Shown piece by piece: positions 15,574-24,398 of a stretch of DNA of 40,624 nt; position 1 is the stretch's first letter; every line of letters starts with the position of its first letter. The DNA is from Cyclobacteriaceae bacterium (GTDB lineage: Bacteria > Bacteroidota > Bacteroidia > Cytophagales > Cyclobacteriaceae). The position numbers and the translations under genes are program-made. The stretch is from the NCBI GenBank assembly GCA_016787605.1, contig JAEUUE010000121.1, positions 1 to 40,624 of the forward strand, in the 5' to 3' direction. A model generated the notes under the pieces. The model saw nothing but the letters and a program-made list of their open reading frames with translations. It was not told where the DNA came from and did no database searches.

Positions 15574-17958
15574 ATGGTCTTCGATCTGGACATGATCAAA
15601 AAACTCTACGCCGCCATGCCGGGGCGTATTGAAAAAGCGAGAAAAATGGTGGGTAAACCCCTTACCCTGTCCGAGAAAATATTGTACTCCCACCTGTTTC
15701 CCAGCCAGAAGCTGGAGAACTTCGGGCGCGGCAAGTCGTACGTCGACTTTGCCCCCGACCGGGTAGCCATGCAGGACGCCACCGCGCAGATGGCCCTGCT
15801 GCAGTTCATGTCGGCCGGCAGGCCCAAAGTAGCCGTTCCCAGCACCGTGCATTGCGACCACCTCATCGTGGCAAAGAGCGGCGCCAAAGACGACCTCACG
15901 AATGCCAACAAAGAGAGCAAAGAGGTATTTGACTTCTTGTCGTCTGTGTCCAACAAATACGGCATCGGCTTTTGGAAGCCCGGCGCTGGCATCATCCACC
16001 AAGTGGTCCTGGAAAACTACGCCTTCCCCGGCGGCATGATGATCGGCACTGACTCGCACACCGTGAACGCCGGCGGCCTGGGCATGGTTGCCATCGGTGT
16101 AGGCGGAGCGGATGCCGTGGACGTCATGGCCGGTATGGCCTGGGAACTGAAATTCCCCAAGCTGATCGGCGTAAAACTCACCGGCAAACTCAATGGATGG
16201 GCTTCTGCGAAAGACATCATCCTGAAAGTAGCCGGCATCCTCACCGTGAAAGGCGGCACCGGGGCCATCGTAGAATACTTCGGCGAAGGCGCCCAGTCCC
16301 TCAGCTGTACCGGTAAAGGAACCATCTGCAACATGGGCGCAGAAATCGGCGCCACTACCTCCACGTTCGGCTACGACAGCTCCATGGAGCGTTACCTCAT
16401 ATCCACGGGACGTACCGAAGTGGCCAAGATGGCCAACAAGATCAAGCAGCACCTTACGGCCGACCCGGAAGTGTATGCCAACCCCGAGAAATATTTCGAT
16501 CAGATCGTGGAGATCAACCTCTCCACGCTGGAGCCCCACCTCAACGGTCCGTTCACGCCCGACCTGGCCACCCCCATCTCGAAGATGAAGGAAGAAGCCG
16601 CCAAGAACGGCTGGCCCACCAAGGTGGAAGTCGGGTTGATCGGCTCGTGCACCAACTCCTCCTATGAAGACATCTCCCGTGCGGCCAGCCTCGCCGAGCA
16701 GGTGGCTAACAAAGGCCTGAAGACCAAAGCCGAGTTCACCATCACCCCCGGCTCCGAGCAAGTGCGCTACACCATTGAGCGCGACGGCTTCATCAAGACG
16801 TTTGATCGGATAGGTGCCACCGTGTTTGCCAACGCCTGCGGACCCTGCATCGGGATGTGGAGCCGCATGGGCGCCGACAAGAAGGAGAAGAATACCATCG
16901 TGCATTCCTTCAACCGCAACTTCCAGTCGCGCAACGACGGCAACCCGAACACGTATGCGTTTGTGGCTTCACCCGAACTGACCACCGCCCTGGCCATCGC
17001 CGGCGATCTTACGTTCAACCCGATCACCGACTACCTGACCAACGAGCGAGGCGAAAAAGTGAAACTCGATCCGCCCAAGGGTGACGAACTTCCCAAGAAG
17101 GGCTTTGACGTGAAAGATCCCGGGTACCAGGCTCCGGCCAAAGACGGCAGCAAGGTGCAGGTCAAGGTGAGCCCCACCTCCGACCGACTTCAGCTCCTCA
17201 CGCCCTTTGCAGCGTGGGATGGCAAAAACTACACGGGTCTGCGCCTGCTGATCAAGGCCAAGGGCAAGTGCACCACCGACCACATTTCCATGGCCGGCAA
17301 ATGGCTCAAGTACCGCGGACACCTGGACAACATCTCCAACAACCTGCTCATCGGCGCTACCAACTTCTTCAACGAGAAGCAGAACAGCGTCAAGAACCAG
17401 TTAAACGGACAGTATGACGAAGTGCCCAAGGTGCAGCGCGCCTATAAGGCCAAAGGCATCGGATCCATCGTGGTCGGCGACGAAAACTACGGCGAAGGCT
17501 CGTCGAGGGAGCATGCCGCCATGGAACCGCGTCACCTGGGTGTTAAGGCTATTCTCGTGAAATCCTTTGCGCGTATCCACGAGACCAACCTCAAGAAGCA
17601 AGGGATGCTGGCGCTGACGTTTGCCAACAAGGACGATTACAACAAGATCCAGGAAGACGACAGCATCGACTTCACCGACCTGACGGCTTTTGCCCCTGAT
17701 CGTCCCCTGACCCTCGTGCTTAACCACAAGGATGGCAGCAAAGACACGATCAAAGTCAATCACACCTACAACGCCAACCAGATCCTGTGGTTCAAGGCCG
17801 GTTCGGCGCTGAACCAGATGGGCCAGGGCAAAAAGGCGGCGAAGAAGAAACCTGCGGCAAAGAAGAAAGCCGTGAAGAAGCCCGCCAAGAAGGTGGTGAA
17901 GAAGGCTTCAAAGAAGAAGGTCGTTAAGAAAGCCAAGAAGGCCAAGAAGAAAAGGTAG
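15574..17958 (+). CDS. acn: Aconitate hydratase (mitochondrial type) with lysine-rich tail
   Basis: Aconitase interconverts citrate and isocitrate in the TCA cycle using a [4Fe-4S] cluster. The 794-residue protein matches the mitochondrial-type family, not AcnB or the IRP-like AcnA. Cluster ligands are C359 in [13 protein letters not shown] and C422/C425 in [11 protein letters not shown], one residue off the pig numbering; [33 protein letters not shown] and [16 protein letters not shown] supply substrate-binding residues. The normal enzyme ends near residue 751 ([12 protein letters not shown]). Residues 752-794 (from 17827) are an added tail made almost entirely of K, A, V and P, in KKPAKK/KKAxKK repeats like histone H1. 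The codons of the tail stay in frame and end at a TAG just before a strong terminator. Confidence 0.96.
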   Translation: MVFDLDMIKKLYAAMPGRIEKARKMVGKPLTLSEKILYSHLFPSQKLENFGRGKSYVDFAPDRVAMQDATAQMALLQFMSAGRPKVAVPSTVHCDHLIVAKSGAKDDLTNANKESKEVFDFLSSVSNKYGIGFWKPGAGIIHQVVLENYAFPGGMMIGTDSHTVNAGGLGMVAIGVGGADAVDVMAGMAWELKFPKLIGVKLTGKLNGWASAKDIILKVAGILTVKGGTGAIVEYFGEGAQSLSCTGKGTICNMGAEIGATTSTFGYDSSMERYLISTGRTEVAKMANKIKQHLTADPEVYANPEKYFDQIVEINLSTLEPHLNGPFTPDLATPISKMKEEAAKNGWPTKVEVGLIGSCTNSSYEDISRAASLAEQVANKGLKTKAEFTITPGSEQVRYTIERDGFIKTFDRIGATVFANACGPCIGMWSRMGADKKEKNTIVHSFNRNFQSRNDGNPNTYAFVASPELTTALAIAGDLTFNPITDYLTNERGEKVKLDPPKGDELPKKGFDVKDPGYQAPAKDGSKVQVKVSPTSDRLQLLTPFAAWDGKNYTGLRLLIKAKGKCTTDHISMAGKWLKYRGHLDNISNNLLIGATNFFNEKQNSVKNQLNGQYDEVPKVQRAYKAKGIGSIVVGDENYGEGSSREHAAMEPRHLGVKAILVKSFARIHETNLKKQGMLALTFANKDDYNKIQEDDSIDFTDLTAFAPDRPLTLVLNHKDGSKDTIKVNHTYNANQILWFKAGSALNQMGQGKKAAKKKPAAKKKAVKKPAKKVVKKASKKKVVKKAKKAKKKR

Positions 17959-17986
17959 ACGCCTTCCTACCTTCCATCCATTAAGC

Positions 17987-18024
17987 AGCAGCGTGACGGT
18001 ACCGATCACGCTGCTTCTTTTTTT
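17987..18024 (+). terminator. Rho-independent terminator after aconitase
   Basis: AGCAGCGTGA (17987-17996) pairs perfectly with TCACGCTGCT (18006-18015); the 9-base loop contains the palindrome CGGTACCG. A T-rich tract follows at 18016-18024. It lies 28 bp after the aconitase stop and 10 bp before the stop of the convergent galK. Confidence 0.92.
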
Positions 18025-18033
18025 CCAACAAGC

Positions 18034-19197
18034 TTAAAGGCGAACAACTTCCGTCCCATTTTCAATGGACGCGACGTAATGCGTGAGGGGTAGCTTCATC
18101 TCCCTCTCATAGGCGGGCTTGATCGACGCGATCAAATCTTCCAGACCTTCCTCCTTCACCAGGTTGATGGTGCAGCCCCCGAATCCACCGCCCATCATGC
18201 GGGCACCGATCACCGACGGGTTGTCACGCACCCGGTCGACAAGCCAATCCAATTCCCTGCAGCTTACTCCATACATCGTGCTCAAGCCATCATGAGTGGC
18301 GAACATCTTCTTGCCCAACGCTGATAGGTCATTTCTACGGAGGTCCTCACAGCCGGACTGCAGGCGGGTTATCTCCTGCACGACAAAGCGGCTGCGCATA
18401 TCCACCGTTTTGTCTTGGGGCAAGACATAACGGTCGAGCATGTCTTCGGTAACGTCCCGAAGCGAATTCACCCCTGCCACGTGTGCCCGTACCCACTCTA
18501 CGGCCCTCTCGCACTCCTTCCTTCGGGTGTTGTACTCCGAGGAGGCCAGGGAATGCTTGACATTGGTGTTCAGGAGAAGCACCTTCACCCCTTCCAGCCG
18601 GAAAGGGACGTACTCAAACGCCAGCGAGCGACAGTCCAGTTTAATTACATGATCCTTTTTGCCCATCATGGAAGCAAACTGATCCATGATTCCGCACATC
18701 ACACCCGCAAATTCATGCTCGGCTTTTTGGGCCATCTGCACCATGGTGAGACGGTCCACATTGGACTTTAGCAATTCATTAAGTGCAAATACCGTGGCGC
18801 ATTCTACGGCCGCCGAAGAGGACAACCCTGCCCCCATGGGCACGTCGCTTGTCAGCACGGCGTTAAAGCCGGGTAATTTTACTCCTCGCTTGATGAATTG
18901 CGCAGCCGCCCCCAGCATGTAGTTGGGCCAACTGACATCACCCACAGGTCTCAGATCACGGATGGAAACAGAAAAACTTTCCTGGAGATCCAAAGCCCTT
19001 AAATGAATCTCATCATCTTCACGCAAGGAAACCGCCACATAGGCAGCCTTGTCGATGGCGGCGGGAAGTACAAAACCCTCATTATAGTCAGTGTGCTCAC
19101 CAATGATGTTCACTCGCCCTGGGGAACGGACGATCAGGGGTTTCTGATGAAACTCGTCCTCAAAGGCTTTCGCCAAACGGTCTGCCGGGCTAATCAT
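18034..19197 (-). CDS. galK: Galactokinase
   Basis: GalK is a GHMP-family cytosolic kinase that phosphorylates galactose to galactose-1-phosphate, the first Leloir step. With the start at 19197 (MISPADRLAKAFEDEF) it has 387 residues, the normal size. The galactokinase signature GRVNIIGEHTDYNEG is at residues 27-41, the ATP-binding motif PMGAGLSSSAA at 119-129, the catalytic aspartate is D171 in GIMDQF, and the third GHMP motif GGGFGGCTINL is near the C-terminus. A longer frame starting at 19284 would overlap the upstream gene and adds no conserved sequence. It begins 23 bp after the ThuA/PQQ-type gene, so it is probably co-transcribed as the last gene. galT and galE are not adjacent. Confidence 0.95.
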   Translation of the reverse strand: MISPADRLAKAFEDEFHQKPLIVRSPGRVNIIGEHTDYNEGFVLPAAIDKAAYVAVSLREDDEIHLRALDLQESFSVSIRDLRPVGDVSWPNYMLGAAAQFIKRGVKLPGFNAVLTSDVPMGAGLSSSAAVECATVFALNELLKSNVDRLTMVQMAQKAEHEFAGVMCGIMDQFASMMGKKDHVIKLDCRSLAFEYVPFRLEGVKVLLLNTNVKHSLASSEYNTRRKECERAVEWVRAHVAGVNSLRDVTEDMLDRYVLPQDKTVDMRSRFVVQEITRLQSGCEDLRRNDLSALGKKMFATHDGLSTMYGVSCRELDWLVDRVRDNPSVIGARMMGGGFGGCTINLVKEEGLEDLIASIKPAYEREMKLPLTHYVASIENGTEVVRL

Positions 19198-19220
19198 TAT
19201 CTCTTGATCTGAACAGACTG

Positions 19221-21341
19221 TTACTGCGGCCGGGGCTTGTAGTCGATCCGGGCCAACCCCGCGTCGGGATTCTGGGTAAACCACCCTGTACCATATTCCA
19301 GCACGTACAACCTCCCGTCGGGACCCACTTCAAGATCAATCATGTAGTTGGTCTTGATCGTTGGCGCGAAGGGCTCCATCTTGTCGAAGTCGCCATTGGG
19401 GAGCAGGGTAACCACTTTCGTCCAGCCTCGCATCCACTCGTAAAAGAACAATTTGCCATTGTAGTAGTCCGGCAGCCTGGTCGCTTCGGGGTACAAGTCA
19501 TTGTAGTAAACCGGGCCAGCCATGGCCGTCCGCCCGCCGTTCCCTACTTGAGGAAAATCGGGCGAGGGACCGTATGGATACCAAATAAAGGCGGGTGAGA
19601 CCGGCGGCAGATCACGCAGTCCCGTGTTGTTCCTCGACTCGTTGACCGGGTGGAGCGGATCGAAAGGCTCACCGCTCTGCCCGGTTACGTAGTTGTAGCG
19701 GTGGTAGGGATAATTGTTGCCCACAAAAAGCGGCCAGCCGAAGAAACCGGCCCGGCGTGCCTGGTTCAATTCATCGTATCCCCGCGGTCCCCGCGTTTCC
19801 AGGCTGTCGGCAGAAGCATCGGGTCCGACCTCTCCCCAATAGAGATAGCCGTTCTTCTGATCGACGGAAATCCGGAACGGGTTTCGGAGGCCCATGGCAT
19901 AAATTTCCGGGCGAGCCTTTGGTGTTCCAGGAGGAAAGAGATTCCCTTCGGGGATTGAATATGTCCCATCCGGATTTATGCGAATCCGCAGGATCTTCCC
20001 TCTCAAGTCGTTGGTATTTCCCGACGAACGACGGGCGTCATACTGCTCGTGTCCGGGCGTGTCATTCAGCGGGCCGAAGCCACGGTTGACGTACTTCTGT
20101 CCCGGTTCATCAAAAGGCGTGGCGTTGTCGCCGGTGGAAAGATACAGCAGCCCGTCCGGACCAAAGGCAATGGAACCACCGGTATGGCAGCAGATCTCGC
20201 GTTGGGACTTCACGTCGAGTATGACTTTCTCGGTAGAGAGCAGTATCGTGTCGTTCTCCAGTGTGAACCGGGACAAGCGGTTAGCGGCTTCGGTAGCGTG
20301 GCTGTAATACAGGTAGACCCAATGGTTCTTCTCAAACTGAGGATCCTTTGCTACACCCAGCAGTCCTTCTTCCGCATTGACGCCCTTTGCGCGGGCCTTG
20401 TGATAGACCTTGAGGAAGCCCACCGGCTTGACCTTGCCCGTCTCCGACTTATACAACAGGATCTGGCCGCGTCGCTGGACGATGAGTACGTCGAGGTTGG
20501 GCAGCACCGTCATTTCCATCGGCTCCACAAAAAGACCACCCGAAGCCAATTGGGTTTTCACGAACAGGTCGTCGTCAGGGGGAAACTGGGAACGCGCCTT
20601 GCTGTAGTCCAGCGGCTTGTTCTCTCCCATAGCGTATTGAATACCTCCCAGCAGGTGTTTCAGGAATTGCTCATCCTGGTAAACCTCCACTTCATGCCCC
20701 ATTGCCGTATAAAACGACCGGCCGCCGTCATACTCATGATACCAGCTCATCGGGTGAACGTCGCCGTTGGTTCCACCCCGGTAGGAACGTTCATCGATGG
20801 TGATGAGCACCTGGAGGTCATCGGCCATCTTCTTGAAATTGTAGTGCTCATCCTTCCGTTGCCAGGAAGAGTCGGTGAAGAAGGACGTCGACGGATGGTT
20901 CTGGTTACGGATCACAAAGCGTGCCTCCTGCGGGGCCGGGTGCGAATCAAAGTACGCACCCACCAGGCGACCATACCAGCCCCAGTCGTACTCGGTATCG
21001 GAGGCAGCATGAACACCGACAAATCCCCCGCCCGCCTGGATATAGCGTTCAAACGCCGCCTCCTGGCGGTGATCCAGGACGTCGCCGGTCGTACTCAGGA
21101 ATAGAACCGCGCTGTAGTTAGCCAGGTTCGTCTCGGTAAATAGCGATGCGTCTTTTGTGGTGTCCACCTGAAATCCATGCTCCGCACCCAACTTCTGAAT
21201 GGCCGCCAGGCCAGCCGGGATGGATTGATGCACGAATGCCGCAGGCCTGGAAAAGACAAGGACACGTGGCTTGCTATGCTGTCGAGTACCACACGACTGC
21301 AAGAAAATACAAAGGGCAAGGAAGTATGGGAGTATACGCAT
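19221..21341 (-). CDS. Lipoprotein fusing a ThuA-like domain to a PQQ-type sugar dehydrogenase propeller
   Basis: This 706-residue protein begins with a lipoprotein signal (MRILPYFLALCIFLQSCGTR, lipid-modified cysteine C17), so it should be anchored in the envelope facing outward or in the periplasm. Domain 1 (about residues 25-245) is a ThuA/trehalose-utilisation-type domain: FLSTTGDVLDHRQEAAFERY, GGGFVGVHAASDTEYDW and PMSWYHEYDGGRSFYTAMGH. Domain 2 (about residues 265-706) is a glucose/sorbosone dehydrogenase six-bladed propeller: EEGLLGVAKDPQFEKNHWVY, GGSIAFGPDGLLYLSTGDN, GKILRIRINPDGTYSIPEGN, EIYAMGLRNPFRISVD and a C-terminal blade ending GPDGRLYVLEYGTGW. No cytochrome c domain follows. 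An upstream ATG (21458) is rejected because it hides the signal peptide. Sugar oxidation is inferred; substrate unknown. Confidence 0.9.
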   Translation of the reverse strand: MRILPYFLALCIFLQSCGTRQHSKPRVLVFSRPAAFVHQSIPAGLAAIQKLGAEHGFQVDTTKDASLFTETNLANYSAVLFLSTTGDVLDHRQEAAFERYIQAGGGFVGVHAASDTEYDWGWYGRLVGAYFDSHPAPQEARFVIRNQNHPSTSFFTDSSWQRKDEHYNFKKMADDLQVLITIDERSYRGGTNGDVHPMSWYHEYDGGRSFYTAMGHEVEVYQDEQFLKHLLGGIQYAMGENKPLDYSKARSQFPPDDDLFVKTQLASGGLFVEPMEMTVLPNLDVLIVQRRGQILLYKSETGKVKPVGFLKVYHKARAKGVNAEEGLLGVAKDPQFEKNHWVYLYYSHATEAANRLSRFTLENDTILLSTEKVILDVKSQREICCHTGGSIAFGPDGLLYLSTGDNATPFDEPGQKYVNRGFGPLNDTPGHEQYDARRSSGNTNDLRGKILRIRINPDGTYSIPEGNLFPPGTPKARPEIYAMGLRNPFRISVDQKNGYLYWGEVGPDASADSLETRGPRGYDELNQARRAGFFGWPLFVGNNYPYHRYNYVTGQSGEPFDPLHPVNESRNNTGLRDLPPVSPAFIWYPYGPSPDFPQVGNGGRTAMAGPVYYNDLYPEATRLPDYYNGKLFFYEWMRGWTKVVTLLPNGDFDKMEPFAPTIKTNYMIDLEVGPDGRLYVLEYGTGWFTQNPDAGLARIDYKPRPQ

Positions 21342-21433
21342 GTTTTCAAGATAGGAAAAATTGGTGCACTCAGGTGGTCCAGTGTGCGCAGCGGCAAGAA
21401 GCGGATTTGAAAAAGGCCCTACGAAGGCAACTA

Positions 21434-21955
21434 CTACTTGTCCACACGACTTTCCCATGTTGCCCTTGAGAGTTGATACACCCGGCAGGCATCCTCATCA
21501 AACATCCGGTCCTCGACAAATTCGAAGCCAAGCCGCTCGTAAAACCGACAGGCGCCGGTATTGGATTGCAGGGGGTCAACCAGGACCGTGTGCACATCGG
21601 CCGGTGCAAAGCATCGTTTTAGCGCCTCTCGCATCATGGCCGTGCCCATCCCCCTATTGCGCCAGGCCGGTGAGCCAATCCAAATGTCAATGGCCCGGAA
21701 GCCGGGTCCTATGTCTCCCCAATAGTGCGTCTCCTCGAGCCCCGGGTCGATGATTTGCAGAAAACCGATCGGCACACCCTCCGCCTCCGCCATCAGGAAT
21801 TCCCTCCAGTCCGGATCTTTTGCCAGTTCAGCTTCCCAATTCCACTCCCCCATCGGATCCGAATCAATCACAGAGGGATCTTCATCCCATTGCTTCAAAA
21901 CAGCAAGGTCGTTATGCGTTGCTTTCCTAAACTGGATCCTCACCTGATCGCTCAT
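21434..21955 (-). CDS. GNAT-family N-acetyltransferase
   Basis: This 173-residue protein has the GNAT fold: an N-terminal IQFRKATHNDLAVLKQWDED, a central beta4-beta5 region, and the acetyl-CoA pyrophosphate loop SPAWRNRGMGTAMMREALKR (residues about 98-117) followed by VLVDPLQSNTGACRFYERLG. The arrangement, including EETHYWGDIGPGFRAIDIWI, resembles aminoglycoside 6'-N-acetyltransferase-like proteins. Such chromosomal homologues often have other or unknown substrates, so no resistance role is claimed. It lies 40 bp after the NUDIX gene and 92 bp before the ThuA fusion gene on the same strand. Confidence 0.88.
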   Translation of the reverse strand: MSDQVRIQFRKATHNDLAVLKQWDEDPSVIDSDPMGEWNWEAELAKDPDWREFLMAEAEGVPIGFLQIIDPGLEETHYWGDIGPGFRAIDIWIGSPAWRNRGMGTAMMREALKRCFAPADVHTVLVDPLQSNTGACRFYERLGFEFVEDRMFDEDACRVYQLSRATWESRVDK

Positions 21956-21995
21956 TGGGGTTCAGACTGACGGGCTCTCGGGGTATCCTCAGGTC

Positions 21996-22643
21996 CTAAT
22001 GCACGGTAATCAGGTTCCTGACTACCATCCTCAGTTCATTCAACATCATTGCCGTTGCACCCCACACCACCTCGTCCTCGATAAGAAAATGAGGTGCCTG
22101 AAGCCGGTATACTCGTGCGGCGGTAATTTCCTTCACCGCGACGGCATCCTCCCTCATAAGGTCTCTCACTGTTCCCTCCAGCACGCGCACGACCTCCACC
22201 GGATCAGGTGTGAAGAGTGGCCTGTTCCGTTGGATGCCGACCACCGGCGTGACCATGAAGTTGCTGGGGATAACGAAAAAATTGCTGAGGGTGCCAATCA
22301 CCTCGATGTCACTCGCCCTCACGCCGATCTCTTCTTCCCCTTCACGCAAGGCCGTTTCGATGGGAGTCTCGCCAGGCTCCGCCTTGCCTCCCGGAAGACT
22401 TACCTGCCCGCTGTGGGCGCCCAAGTACTCGGGTCTTTTGGTCAGCGGAAAACGGATCTCCCCGCGATCCGGGTACAGGAGGATCAGCACACTGCCGGGT
22501 TTCGGGGGCGACTTATGTTCAAATATGGGCCGCACTTCGCCCACCGGAACGGCACGCAGGGGTTCATGAGCCGTTGCGCCCGGCAACGGACCCTTGAGCA
22601 TGTTACGGAGCTCTTCAGCCCAACGATCGAAGTCTAGGGACAT
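21996..22643 (-). CDS. NUDIX hydrolase (CoA pyrophosphatase-like)
   Basis: A 215-residue NUDIX enzyme that should cleave a nucleoside diphosphate linked to another moiety. The Nudix box GKAEPGETPIETALREGEEE followed by IGV conforms to GX5EX7REUXEEXGU except for G at the first U position. Upstream, PLTKRPEYLGAHSGQVSLPG is the NuCoA motif-like region of CoA diphosphatases (NudL/YeaB type), which supports that subfamily. Its start codon at 22643 overlaps the last 10 nt of the TPR gene, so the two are translationally coupled. Preferred substrate is inferred. Confidence 0.92.
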   Translation of the reverse strand: MSLDFDRWAEELRNMLKGPLPGATAHEPLRAVPVGEVRPIFEHKSPPKPGSVLILLYPDRGEIRFPLTKRPEYLGAHSGQVSLPGGKAEPGETPIETALREGEEEIGVRASDIEVIGTLSNFFVIPSNFMVTPVVGIQRNRPLFTPDPVEVVRVLEGTVRDLMREDAVAVKEITAARVYRLQAPHFLIEDEVVWGATAMMLNELRMVVRNLITVH

Positions 22644-23659
22644 GCTTTCATCAATGCTGAAGTCACCATTTGATCCCCGGCCTTGTCCGACAACTCAAAC
22701 TGCTCGCAGGCTTCCTTTTGCTGTCCGCTCTTCAGGTAGGCCATCCCGAGATAGAAGTGGACGCGCTCGATGAAGCTGTCCATGTCGGCGGCCTGACGGA
22801 GCAATTTGACTGCCCTCCCGTAATCGCCATTCAGCAAATAGTAAACACCCTTATTTCGATAAGCCCAACCATTATCGGGATCCATAAGGATACTGCGGTC
22901 GATTTCGGTAAGTCCTTCAGGCAATTTGCTTTGCATGAGGAGGATGAACCCCCGGTTATTGACGAAGTAAGGCTGATCGGGGTCGATGCGAAGCGCCTTT
23001 TCAATTTCGGCATAGGCCGTCGCATGGTCGCCGCGCTGCACGGCTATCATGGAGCGCGTGTTGTAGATATTTCCCTCCGCCGGGTTGATGCGCTCCGCCT
23101 TCCGCAGGTCCGCCTCTGCCTCATCGTACTGGCGCCGGTAATAATTCACAGTACCCCGGTTGACCAGGAATTCGGCGTTTGTTGAATCCAGGGCAATGGC
23201 CTTGTCGAAGGCACTCAGGGCGGCGTCATAGTCGCGCACCTTGGTAGCCACCAGGCCTTCGGCAAAGTGGACGATCGCCGTATCCGGCTTCGATTTCTTT
23301 ATACGCTGGATGTCCTTCCGGGCGTTATAGTATTGCTTGAGTTCATAGTACGTGTTGACCCGGTTGAAGTAGGCGGGGAGGTAGTCGGCATTGCATTCGA
23401 TGGCTTTGTCGTAATACCCCAGGGCCTCCTCCCAATTCCGGCTTTGGAAGGCGATGGTTCCCAGGTTGTTGAGCGCTTCGACATAGCAGGGGTCCAGGCG
23501 CAGGGCCTCCTTGAAATAACGGGTCGCCTCGACCGTATTCTGTTCCTTGAGCGCCCCGTTGCCCTTCAGGAGAAACTGCTGGAGACGCACTTCCGTAGAA
23601 GGAGTACACGACACCAGCACTAGAAAAAGCGCTATTTTGACTATCGAATGAAACGGCAT
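22634..23659 (-). CDS. TPR-repeat lipoprotein
   Basis: The 341-residue protein starts with a lipoprotein signal (MPFHSIVKIALFLVLVSC, lipid-modified C18), so it should sit in the envelope. The rest is a run of about eight tetratricopeptide repeats: VEALNNLGTIAFQSRNWEEA, LPAYFNRVNTYYELKQYYNA, AIVHFAEGLVATKVRDYDAA, AEFLVNRGTVNYYRRQYDEA, GNIYNTRSMIAVQRGDHATA, PYFVNNRGFILLMQSKLPEG, WAYRNKGVYYLLNGDYGRAV and VHFYLGMAYLKSGQQKEACE. These mediate protein-protein contacts; no enzymatic domain is seen. It leads the minus-strand gene string and is divergent from the gene at 23687 with only 27 bp between the start codons. A longer frame from 24052 is rejected because it is antisense to that gene. Confidence 0.9.
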   Translation of the reverse strand: MPFHSIVKIALFLVLVSCTPSTEVRLQQFLLKGNGALKEQNTVEATRYFKEALRLDPCYVEALNNLGTIAFQSRNWEEALGYYDKAIECNADYLPAYFNRVNTYYELKQYYNARKDIQRIKKSKPDTAIVHFAEGLVATKVRDYDAALSAFDKAIALDSTNAEFLVNRGTVNYYRRQYDEAEADLRKAERINPAEGNIYNTRSMIAVQRGDHATAYAEIEKALRIDPDQPYFVNNRGFILLMQSKLPEGLTEIDRSILMDPDNGWAYRNKGVYYLLNGDYGRAVKLLRQAADMDSFIERVHFYLGMAYLKSGQQKEACEQFELSDKAGDQMVTSALMKACP

Positions 23660-23686
23660 TGAACCTAAAAAAGACCGGTTAAAGCT

Positions 23687-24145
23687 ATGAAGAAAACGTC
23701 GCTCCTCCTCAGTTTGTTCCTGGTCTTGTTCGCACTGACCTCCAACGGCCAGCAATACCGGACGGTGGAACTCAAGCCCATTACCCAGCAAGGATGGAGG
23801 TACTATTACGACCTGAAGAAGGTGACCTCTCCCGTTGCCCTGGAGGTGCCACTCCTCGCCGTCAACGACGATGAAGTGAACCGGTACCTTAAAGGATACA
23901 AGAACTGGACTTCTGCCGCCAGCTTTGTCACCATCGTGCCGCTGATCTACTTCCTCAGCCTGCCGAAAAGCGGCTACGTGGACCAGGAAACCTTTTGGTG
24001 GGTATTTGGCGGCACGATCGCCGCTCAGCTGGGTATGACGGCCGTCAGCCACATCAAGCTGGGCAAGTCGATCGATCGCTATAATATGCTTATTCTACAG
24101 CCCAGCGGACGAAGCCTGGGCCTCTCGGTGACCTATAAATTCTAG
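23687..24145 (+). CDS. Small membrane protein of unknown function
   Basis: A 152-residue protein with a signal peptide (MKKTSLLLSLFLVLFALTSN, cleavage near NGQQ) and two later hydrophobic segments, AASFVTIVPLIYFLSL and WWVFGGTIAAQLGMTAVSHI, so it is likely an envelope membrane protein. I recognise no family. The last residues (LGLSVTYKF, aromatic C-terminus) resemble the terminal strand of an outer-membrane protein, but the length and two hydrophobic helices do not suit a barrel. It lies upstream of the his leader in the same direction, 100 bp before the leader peptide. Confidence 0.75.
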   Translation: MKKTSLLLSLFLVLFALTSNGQQYRTVELKPITQQGWRYYYDLKKVTSPVALEVPLLAVNDDEVNRYLKGYKNWTSAASFVTIVPLIYFLSLPKSGYVDQETFWWVFGGTIAAQLGMTAVSHIKLGKSIDRYNMLILQPSGRSLGLSVTYKF

Positions 24146-24245
24146 TCACGGTCCCAGGAATCATGAAAATGAGTTAAACAAAACCACTTTTTTCGCCCAA
24201 GCCTTTTGAATTTTTGCCGGCATAGCCTTTCTTCGCCCCTGTAAG

Positions 24246-24317
24246 ATGAAAACGAAGCAAAACATCCACCTGCACCATCATCATTCCCACCACGGGCATG
24301 GCAGGCTATTGTTTTGA
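24246..24317 (+). CDS. hisL: Histidine-rich leader peptide of the his operon
   Basis: A 23-codon reading frame encodes MKTKQNIHLHHHHSHHGHGR followed by LLF and a stop. Eight of the 23 residues are histidine, clustered at positions 8-18. It sits just upstream of a terminator and of hisG, the classic layout of an attenuation leader: ribosomes stalling on His codons when histidyl-tRNA is scarce should favour the antiterminator. The peptide itself probably has no other role. The sequence between 24146 and 24245 is AT-rich and contains no convincing -33/-7 pair that I can identify. Confidence 0.9.
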   Translation: MKTKQNIHLHHHHSHHGHGRLLF

Positions 24318-24373
24318 TTGAATACCATTGAATTCCATCAGGAGGCTTGCCAGACCGGCAGGCCTCTTTTTTT
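24299..24373 (+). promoter_or_regulatory. his attenuator: competing antiterminator and terminator hairpins
   Basis: The terminator is GAGGCTTGCC (24342-24351) pairing with GGCAGGCCTC (24357-24366, one G-T wobble) around a 5-base loop, followed by seven T residues (24367-24373). The competing pairing is TGGCAGGC (24299-24306), inside the end of the leader peptide frame, with GCTTGCCA (24345-24352), which would consume the 5' arm of the terminator. Together with the His-rich peptide this is a complete attenuator. The hisG ATG follows 26 bases after the T-run. Confidence 0.88.
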
Positions 24374-24398
24374 ACCCCATGACCCATTCCACTTAATT

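Noticed and set aside
15556-16905. A 449-codon open frame antisense to the aconitase gene
   Set aside because: Its product is glycine/histidine-rich shadow sequence without motifs, while the plus-strand frame carries all aconitase cluster ligands.
21434-21955. Aminoglycoside resistance gene call for the GNAT protein
   Set aside because: It resembles AAC(6')-like sequences, but chromosomal GNAT proteins of this type often have other substrates and there is no mobile context.
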